From Aquabacter sp. (GTDB lineage: Bacteria; Pseudomonadota; Alphaproteobacteria; Rhizobiales; Xanthobacteraceae), in assembly GCA_030147645.1 (NCBI GenBank), contig JASBUY010000061.1, positions 1-6,408 on the forward strand: a DNA stretch of 6,408 nt, given 5' to 3'. Below the pieces are notes generated by a model, which saw only the letters and a list, made by a program, of their open reading frames with translations, did no database searches and had not been told where the DNA came from. Shown piece after piece: positions 1 to 4,224 of this stretch; position 1 is the stretch's first letter, and every line of letters begins with the position of its first letter. The translations under genes and the position numbers were made by a program.

Positions 1-369
1 GGCGGCGGAAGACGCATAGATGAAGCGCAGCCCCTTGCGGGCGCACAGGTCCCACAGGTCCAGCGAGGCGCGGATATTCTGGGCGACGATTTTGTCGCCG
101 TCCGTCTCCGTGGTGGCGGAGATGGCGCCCATATGGATCACCGCCGCGATCCGCCCGCCCTCCTTGTCAAGGAAAGCGGCCGCCGCCTCCGGTCGGATCA
201 CGTCGCCCAAAAGAATATCGGCGATGTTGCGCCATTTCGGGCCGTCTTCGAGCCAGTCGGCGATCACGACGCGAAAACCGTCCTGCGCGAAGGCGCGGGC
301 GATATTGGACCCGATGAATCCCGCCCCGCCCGTCACCAGAATCGTGTCGCGGCTGCCTTGCACCGTCAT
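1..369 (-). CDS. hldD: ADP-L-glycero-D-manno-heptose 6-epimerase, N-terminal part
   Basis: This is the first 123 codons of a short-chain-dehydrogenase-fold sugar epimerase; the rest lies beyond the window. HldD (RfaD) inverts C6 of ADP-D-glycero-D-manno-heptose in the cytoplasm to give the L,D-heptose donor used for the LPS inner core. Visible motifs are the NAD(P)-binding TGGAGFIGSN at residues 13-22, the end of beta-2 with ADW at 37-39, LEDGPKWRN at 40-48, HMGAISATTETDGD at 79-92, and YASSAA at 118-123, whose serine belongs to the active site in the family. The YxxxK catalytic pair would come just after the cut. The ATG at 369 is preferred over the in-frame ATG at 375 because GAAGG lies 8 bases before it. 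It follows waaC by 11 bases, as the last visible gene of an LPS heptose operon. The HldD-specific motifs make another epimerase unlikely. Confidence 0.95.
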   Translation of the reverse strand, partial: MTVQGSRDTILVTGGAGFIGSNIARAFAQDGFRVVIADWLEDGPKWRNIADILLGDVIRPEAAAAFLDKEGGRIAAVIHMGAISATTETDGDKIVAQNIRASLDLWDLCARKGLRFIYASSAA

Positions 370-377
370 GGACATCA

Positions 378-382
378 CCTTC
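378..382 (-). promoter_or_regulatory. Shine-Dalgarno of hldD, overlapping the waaC stop codon
   Basis: The minus strand reads GAAGG here, 8 bases before the ATG at 369. The TGA of waaC (383-381) shares two bases with it. Ribosomes ending waaC would sit on this site, so the two genes are probably translationally coupled. The spacing decides the hldD start: the alternative ATG at 375 would leave only 2 bases. Confidence 0.6.
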
Positions 383-1496
383 AGGACCCTGGCGGTCCCG
401 CTAACGAAAAATCGCCTCCGCCGGGCGCGAGGGGACCCGCCCCCTGTGACATGGCGCGCCGCGCCTTGTCCATGGCGTCAGCATGGCCGAAACGCAGGAC
501 ATTGAGGCTGCGCCACGCGGCGTGCGCGGCATGGTCCACCATGCAGGGGGGGCCCTCGATGGTGTGCGGCGCGATCTTGCAGCGGCTTTTTTCGCACGGC
601 GCACAGGGCCGGAAAGACCTTAATTCCAGAACCTTCGGACCATAGAGCCCGGTGAGCCGCGGGTTGGTCGGGCCATAGAGCCCCACGGTGGGCACGCCGA
701 TCGCCGCCGCCAGGTGACCGAGGCCGGAATCGACCCCCACCACCCCTTCCGCGCCTGCGATCACCGGCGCGAGCCTATCAATAGGGCCGGGCGGGACCAG
801 ATGAACCCAGGGCATGTCGCGGGCGATGCCCTCGGCCCGCGCCCGCTCGGCCTCACCCATTGCGAAAACCCGCGTTTCAAGCCCCGCCTGATGGGCGATC
901 TGCGCCAATTCCCGCCAGCGCACAGGTGTCCAGGTCTTGGTGGGCCAAGTGGTGCCGTGCAGCATGAGCAGATAGGGTGCCGCCGCTTGCGCCGGTTCGA
1001 TTGCCAAGCCGGCATCGATGGGCAAATCCTGCCAGGCATAGCCAAGCGCCGCCGCGAACAATTTGCGGATGCGCACCGCCATATGCTCGGTCTCGGGCAG
1101 GTGATGACCGCGCTTATAGAAGAAGGGAGCGAGCGCCTCGCGCGCCGAACCGCGCGCAAAGCCGTGGCGGGGCCCCTTGGCGAAGCAGGCGATGGCCGCG
1201 CTCTTCAGAAGGCCCTGCGCGTCGATGACCACATCATAGGGCTCGCGCGCCAGCGCTGCCCGCACCGCCTGCCCTTCCGCCGAGCGCCAGCCCGCGATGG
1301 GGGATTTGCGCAAGCGCCGCATGGGAATGGGAATCACATGCCGCACGGCCGGGTGCATGCGCACCAGGGGCACGAAGGCCTCCTCCACAGCCCAGTCCAC
1401 GACCAAGCCGGGCACGCGACGCACGGCGTCTGTCAGCGCGGGGAAGGTATGCACCACGTCGCCCAGGGACGAGAGCTTGGCGATCAGGAGCTTCAT
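381..1496 (-). CDS. waaC: LPS heptosyltransferase I
   Basis: A 371-residue GT9-family (GT-B fold) enzyme that transfers the first L-glycero-D-manno-heptose from ADP-heptose to Kdo2-lipid A at the cytoplasmic face of the inner membrane. The N-terminus MKLLIAKLSSLGDVVHTFPA is typical of WaaC and places the catalytic aspartate at D13. Also visible are VDWAVEEAF at 33-41, YDVVIDAQGLLKSA at 87-100, FFYKRGHH at 125-132, TWPTKTW at 183-189 with a likely donor-phosphate lysine at K187, and the donor-binding GVDSGLGHLAAA at 254-265, followed by YGPTNP at 274-279. A cysteine cluster (C298, C301, C306, C318) follows. The protein is about 50 residues longer than the E. coli enzyme, and its last 30 residues are Gly/Pro/Ala-rich with no recognised motif. 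The ATG overlaps the waaF stop (ATGA), no good Shine-Dalgarno precedes it, and translation is probably coupled to waaF. Confidence 0.94.
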   Translation of the reverse strand: MKLLIAKLSSLGDVVHTFPALTDAVRRVPGLVVDWAVEEAFVPLVRMHPAVRHVIPIPMRRLRKSPIAGWRSAEGQAVRAALAREPYDVVIDAQGLLKSAAIACFAKGPRHGFARGSAREALAPFFYKRGHHLPETEHMAVRIRKLFAAALGYAWQDLPIDAGLAIEPAQAAAPYLLMLHGTTWPTKTWTPVRWRELAQIAHQAGLETRVFAMGEAERARAEGIARDMPWVHLVPPGPIDRLAPVIAGAEGVVGVDSGLGHLAAAIGVPTVGLYGPTNPRLTGLYGPKVLELRSFRPCAPCEKSRCKIAPHTIEGPPCMVDHAAHAAWRSLNVLRFGHADAMDKARRAMSQGAGPLAPGGGDFSLAGPPGS

Positions 1497-2515
1497 CCGC
1501 GAATCCGCGCGGCGGCGGCCATGACTTCGGCGGGCTGGATGGCTTCGAAGCACGCCAGCGTGCCGAGGGGGCATTCGCGTTTGAAGCAGGGGCGGCAGGG
1601 CAACTCGTGTGACACGACCAAGGAGCGCGGTCCGGTTGGCGGCGTCATCTTTTCCGAGGAAGAGCCGTAAAGCACCACGAGCGGCCGGTCGAGCGCACCC
1701 GCCACATGCATCAGCCCGGAATCGTTTGAGACCACGACGTCCGATGCGGCAAGCAGGGCGGCTGCCTCGATCAGGCTGGTGCGCCCGGCGAGGTTCTCAG
1801 CATGCCCTCCGGCAGCGCTCACAATCTCCTCGCCGATGGGCGCATCCTTGGGACCTCCGAAAATCCGCACGCGATAGCCTGCCGCGCGGGCCATCTCTGC
1901 GAGCTTTGCGAACCGGGCGGCCGGCCAGCGTTTGGCCGGGCCATATTCGGCGCCCGGGCACAAGGACATGACAGGCCCTGTTCCCTGGAGGGGAAATTTA
2001 CCCTCGGCCACTTCGCGGGCGCCATCCGGCAGGAAAAGGACGGGACGGGGCGCGCGCATCTGTTCGCCTTTGGGCGCGCCGAGCGCGACGAAGCGGTCAA
2101 TGGTGCGCGCCGTCTTGCGGTCGCTGTCGGGCCGCGCCTCGGTCAGGAGGAGACTGCGCCCCTCGGCGGCATAGCCGATGCGCTCGGGAATCCCGGCGGC
2201 GAAGGGCACGATGGCCGCCTTGAAGGCGCGTGGCAGGATGATGGACTTTCCATAGCCCTCATCCCGCAAGGCGCGTCCGGCTTTCCATCGCGCAAGAAGG
2301 CCGAACTCGCCATGGCCGAGCGACAGGGGAATGGTGCGCCGAACGCCCCGGATCAGTCTGGCGATGGGCAGCGCCGCAGGCGGGGCGATCACATCGATGG
2401 GGCGACCCGGCTCCCGGATGCGCAGGCTTTCGATGAGGCTGGCGGCCATCACCATATCGCCCACCCAGGAGGGGCCGACGACGAGAATGGGGGAGACCGA
2501 ACCTAAAGCGCGCAT
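1493..2515 (-). CDS. waaF: LPS heptosyltransferase II
   Basis: A 340-residue GT9 enzyme (E. coli WaaF has about 350) that adds the second L,D-heptose to the heptosyl-Kdo2-lipid A made by WaaC. The signature GPSWVGDMVMA at residues 14-24 is characteristic of WaaF. Other motifs are ILPRAFKAA at 93-101, RIGYAAEGR at 112-120, CPGAEYGPAKRWP at 186-198, the donor-binding SNDSGLMHVAGAL at 263-275, YGSSSEKMTPP at 283-293, and the Cys-rich stretch with C307, C310, C315 and C322. ATG 2515 is chosen because conserved sequence begins at about residue 9. An in-frame GTG at 2524 is possible, the Shine-Dalgarno is poor for both, and the frame stays open upstream to at least 2692 without recognisable protein. 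It is the first gene of the cassette. The terminator at 2658-2683 cuts it off from the phasins, so its promoter should lie in 2516-2657, where I found no convincing hexamer pair. Confidence 0.94.
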   Translation of the reverse strand: MRALGSVSPILVVGPSWVGDMVMAASLIESLRIREPGRPIDVIAPPAALPIARLIRGVRRTIPLSLGHGEFGLLARWKAGRALRDEGYGKSIILPRAFKAAIVPFAAGIPERIGYAAEGRSLLLTEARPDSDRKTARTIDRFVALGAPKGEQMRAPRPVLFLPDGAREVAEGKFPLQGTGPVMSLCPGAEYGPAKRWPAARFAKLAEMARAAGYRVRIFGGPKDAPIGEEIVSAAGGHAENLAGRTSLIEAAALLAASDVVVSNDSGLMHVAGALDRPLVVLYGSSSEKMTPPTGPRSLVVSHELPCRPCFKRECPLGTLACFEAIQPAEVMAAAARIRG

Positions 2516-2657
2516 GGGCGGCACTCGCCCCCGGTAAAACAGAATGAACAAGCCGTCGTGGCATCGGCCTCGGCCGAAACATGGGACGGAGCGCGCCTCT
2601 TCGCAAGCGGCGGGGGCCGGGTCAAGCGGCCGGCCATCAACTCCCGCGCCGGGTAAC

Positions 2658-2683
2658 AAAAAAGGGCGCCGCGAGGGCGCCCT
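2658..2683 (-). terminator. Intrinsic terminator after the phasin genes
   Basis: On the minus strand an 8-bp perfect GC-rich stem (AGGGCGCC paired with GGCGCCCT) with a 5-base loop is followed by a run of six T, the first of which is the last base of the stem. It starts 22 bases past the stop of the phasin gene that ends at 2706. This is a textbook Rho-independent terminator for that transcript, and it insulates waaF downstream. Confidence 0.88.
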
Positions 2684-2705
2684 CTTTGACATTGGAAATT
2701 CTAGG

Positions 2706-3164
2706 TCACGCCGCAGGGCGGAAGGTCTTCTCGGCGGCCGCCTTCAGGGGCTCCGAGCTGTCCGTCGCGATCTTCTGGGCGAGGCTGGAGAGCTCCTTGG
2801 CCTGCGACTGAAGCGCATCATATTGCGAGCGCAGGTGCGAAGAAGAGAGTTCCACAGCTTCCGACGCGCTCTTGGCGGCCAGAACCGAAGCGAAGAAATC
2901 GAACGCGGTGTTGATGTTGGACCGCAGGATTTCGAGCGACTTCAGATTATATTCCGCAACGCCTTTGGCGGCGGTGGAACAGGAATCTTCGATCATGTCC
3001 GAGGTCTGCTCAGCGGCAGCCTTGAACTTTTCATAATTGCCGCGCGCAGTCATCACGCTCTTTTCCGCCATATCGCGGAACTGGGCCGGCATTTCGAACT
3101 TGGAAAAGGCGCTGCTGGCAGCGGCCATCTGGTCCTGGAACGCTTTGGTGAAAGTTTCGTTCAT
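2706..3164 (-). CDS. Phasin family protein (Phasin_2 type), 152 aa
   Basis: A small amphipathic, mostly helical protein of the alphaproteobacterial phasin family, which coats PHA granules and limits their size and fusion. The N-terminal segment carries FEMPAQFRDMAEKSV at residues 23-37. The core NINTAFDFFASVLAAKSASE at 83-102 matches the family pattern of an aromatic-rich helix followed by AKS/P and Glu. The C-terminal half is a polar and alanine-rich helix with heptad character (residues 103-148). There is no signal peptide or membrane span. The ATG at 3164 has GAGGA 4 bases upstream (3169-3173). It is the second of two tandem paralogues and ends at a strong terminator. A promoter candidate with palindromic sites lies about 110 bases upstream, so it can probably be transcribed separately from its neighbour. 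Phasin-like proteins in bacteria without PHA also exist, so granule binding is a family inference. Confidence 0.92.
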   Translation of the reverse strand: MNETFTKAFQDQMAAASSAFSKFEMPAQFRDMAEKSVMTARGNYEKFKAAAEQTSDMIEDSCSTAAKGVAEYNLKSLEILRSNINTAFDFFASVLAAKSASEAVELSSSHLRSQYDALQSQAKELSSLAQKIATDSSEPLKAAAEKTFRPAA

Positions 3165-3220
3165 GACGTCCTCGGTGCGCTAGGTCGGTATTGCCACGCC
3201 GTGAAGACCGCACTGCACAG

Positions 3221-3238
3221 TTTCGTGCCCGCACGAAA
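3221..3238. repeat. Perfect inverted repeat in the phasin leader
   Basis: TTTCGTGCCCGCACGAAA has two perfect 8-base arms around a 2-base centre. It lies 57-74 bases upstream of the ATG at 3164, downstream of the promoter candidate. Two central bases are too few for a good RNA loop, so a dimeric DNA-binding protein site is more natural. A related CGTGC-N3-GCACG dyad lies before the other phasin gene at 3987-3999. Confidence 0.6.
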
Positions 3239-3270
3239 GGTGCAACGCGACCTTCTCCGAACCCACAACC

Positions 3271-3298
3271 ATCATAACGCACGATATGTGCGGCACAA
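3271..3298 (-). promoter_or_regulatory. Candidate sigma-70-type promoter of the downstream phasin gene
   Basis: On the minus strand TTGTGC (3298-3293) is followed after 16 bases by TATGAT (3276-3271). The -10 matches the consensus at 5 of 6 positions; the -35 only at its first three bases. Transcription would start near 3264 and leave a leader of about 100 bases. The -35 lies inside a palindrome, so a bound protein would probably block polymerase. This is predicted from hexamers only. Confidence 0.5.
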
Positions 3299-3320
3299 AA
3301 TGGTTTTTTGCGCCGCACAA
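3286..3320. promoter_or_regulatory. Two palindromic operator-like sites upstream of the phasin gene
   Basis: The minus strand carries TTGTGCGGCGCAA (3320-3308) and TTGTGCCGCACAT (3298-3286). Both fit TTGTGC-N-GCACAA with one mismatch each, and their centres are 22 bp apart, about two helical turns. The second overlaps the candidate -35. Known phasin promoters in Paracoccus and Rhodobacter are repressed by PhaR, which binds TGC-rich sequences, so PhaR is a reasonable guess; the exact motif match is not established here. Confidence 0.5.
3287..3319 (-). other. Strong RNA hairpin between the two phasin genes
   Basis: In a minus-strand transcript reading past the upstream phasin gene, bases 3319-3306 pair with 3300-3287 as 14 continuous pairs including one G-U wobble, around the loop AACCA. 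The sequence after it (UAUCGUGC) has no U run, so it is not a classical terminator. It could stabilise the 3' end of the upstream phasin mRNA or reduce read-through. It is built from the same two palindromic sites as the operator candidate. Confidence 0.5.
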
Positions 3321-3334
3321 TAGAGGCAGGATGT

Positions 3335-3348
3335 TGACGCAAGCGTCA
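3335..3348. repeat. Small perfect dyad overlapping the phasin stop codon
   Basis: TGACGCAAGCGTCA has two 6-base arms around a 2-base centre. On the minus strand its first three bases are the TGA stop of the upstream phasin gene. No T run follows, so it is not called a terminator. Confidence 0.4.
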
Positions 3349-3897
3349 GTAGGTCTGGTTAGGGTCCATGGGCTTCGCGGCCTGCTCGGCGGCGGACTGC
3401 ATGGTTTTCGCGGTTGCAGCGCCGGCGCTCTGCATGTCTTCAGCCACAGACTTGGCATGGGCGGTCGCCGCAGCGGTCAGGGACTGAAGGCGCTCGGCCA
3501 GAGCCTTGGAGTGCTCGTCCAGCGAGCGGATCGTGGATTCGCCGATGGTGCGGGCGTCGGCACCGAACGCCGCCGCCTGGGCGGCAACCGCCTGCACCTG
3601 CTCCGTCACGAACGCCGCCTGGAGGCTCAGCACTTCCTGCGGGCTCTTCGCCTGGACCAGCTTGTTCAGGAAATCGAAGCTGGCATTCACATTGGCTTCC
3701 ACGAGGCCGATCGTCTTGTTGCGCAGTTCCTTGATGCCGGACTGCACCTCCTTGATCCGCTCCTCGGAATCTCCGACCGCGCCACGCGCGGAATCGAACA
3801 GGGTGTCGAAGGCCTGGCGCGCCTGCGCCACGTTCTTTTCGGCGATCGCCCGCAACTCAGCGGGCAACTCGAGGTCGGGACCGAACTTGCTGCTCAT
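3346..3897 (-). CDS. Phasin family protein (Phasin_2 type), 183 aa
   Basis: A soluble helical protein paralogous to the phasin encoded just downstream. Shared landmarks are LELPAELRAIAEKNVAQARQ at residues 9-28 (compare FEMPAQFRDMAEKSV) and NVNASFDFLNKLVQAKSPQE at 69-88 (compare NINTAFDFFASVLAAKSASE). The family role is coating of PHA granules. The middle (90-140) is Ala/Gln-rich and probably coiled coil. The tail (141-176) is rich in Ala, Thr and Ser with scattered Lys and Glu, and is absent from the shorter paralogue. The open frame extends 18 codons upstream to an ATG at 3951, but the ATG at 3897 is chosen because GAGGAG lies 8 bases before it and family similarity begins just after it. 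It is divergent from the histidine kinase gene and lies 181 bases upstream of the second phasin gene. Confidence 0.9.
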   Translation of the reverse strand: MSSKFGPDLELPAELRAIAEKNVAQARQAFDTLFDSARGAVGDSEERIKEVQSGIKELRNKTIGLVEANVNASFDFLNKLVQAKSPQEVLSLQAAFVTEQVQAVAAQAAAFGADARTIGESTIRSLDEHSKALAERLQSLTAAATAHAKSVAEDMQSAGAATAKTMQSAAEQAAKPMDPNQTY

Positions 3898-3905
3898 CGT
3901 CGTCA

Positions 3906-3911
3906 CTCCTC
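3906..3911 (-). promoter_or_regulatory. Shine-Dalgarno fixing the start of the 183-aa phasin
   Basis: GAGGAG on the minus strand, 8 bases before the ATG at 3897. This near-ideal site supports that start over the upstream in-frame ATG at 3951. Confidence 0.75.
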
Positions 3912-3986
3912 GGGCATTGCGGATCCCCCCGGACCGGCGGTTCCGCTGCAATCTTAGTTGCGGTTTTCGCGGGATGGAATTGCCTT

Positions 3987-3999
3987 CGTGCTGGGCACG
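3987..3999. repeat. CGTGC-N3-GCACG dyad upstream of the 183-aa phasin gene
   Basis: CGTGCTGGGCACG has perfect 5-base arms with a 3-base spacer, 90-102 bases before the phasin ATG at 3897. The arms are the same as the core of the larger dyad at 3221-3238 before the other phasin gene. The spacer differs (3 bases against 2), which weakens the case for one shared binding protein. Confidence 0.4.
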
Positions 4000-4054
4000 G
4001 GAATTTAGCCGTACACGCTCAAAGGTTTAGAAGTGAGAGTGTCAAATTTTGCGC

Positions 4055-4075
4055 CCGGCGCGTCCCGCGCGCCGG
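4055..4075. repeat. GC-rich inverted repeat in the divergent region
   Basis: Arms CCGGCGCG and CGCGCCGG form 8 perfect pairs around a 5-base loop. No T run follows on either strand, and no gene ends here, so a terminator role is unlikely. In DNA this rich in GC such repeats can arise by chance. Confidence 0.35.
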
Positions 4076-4130
4076 TCTGACGCACGCCTGAGCAGGGCGA
4101 GTGTGCCTGTGTTTCGCGACGGGAATGCGA

Positions 4131-4159
4131 TTGCCGGGACGTTAATCTTTGGATGAAAT
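4131..4159 (+). promoter_or_regulatory. Weak promoter candidate for the kinase gene
   Basis: TTGCCG (4131-4136) and TGAAAT (4154-4159) are 17 bases apart and each matches the sigma-70 consensus at 4 of 6 positions. A start near 4166 would give a leader of about 60 bases. This is the best pair in the region but could be chance. Confidence 0.3.
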
Positions 4160-4224
4160 AGTGCGTCAGGCGCCGGTGGCAGCGGGCATCCGGAAAGCTT
4201 GCGGACCGGCGTTCCAGAAGGGTC

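Larger units (their letters stand above)
3898..4224. other. Divergent intergenic region between phasin and kinase genes
   Basis: These 327 bases separate the two divergent starts and hold no convincing gene. The kinase frame is open back to a TAG at 4159-4161 but has no ATG, GTG or TTG before 4225. Small elements seen are the phasin Shine-Dalgarno, a CGTGC dyad at 3987-3999, a lone minus-strand TTGACA at 4045-4040, a GC-rich hairpin at 4055-4075 and a plus-strand promoter candidate at 4131-4159. TTGACA has no acceptable -10 at 16-18 bases, so the phasin promoter is not located. Confidence 0.6.

Noticed and set aside
20..645. Plus-strand frames over hldD and the end of waaC
   Set aside because: They run antisense to hldD, whose minus-strand translation is unmistakable even though it is cut by the window edge.
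714..1670. A 318-codon open frame on the plus strand, opposite waaC
   Set aside because: It is antisense to a gene with strong family motifs, has no recognisable protein pattern and is rich in His, Arg and Gly as expected of a mirror frame in GC-rich DNA.
1802..2506. A 234-codon open frame on the plus strand, opposite waaF
   Set aside because: Antisense to waaF, which is certain from its signature motifs. The composition is that of a shadow frame.
3287..3319. Reading the inter-phasin hairpin as a classical intrinsic terminator
   Set aside because: The 14-bp stem is strong, but no U run follows it on the minus strand, so it is listed as a hairpin only.
4017..4045. TTGACA on the minus strand as the -35 of the 183-aa phasin gene
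   Set aside because: The hexamer 17 bases downstream is TTGAGC, which is not a -10, and neither 16 nor 18 bases gives a better one.
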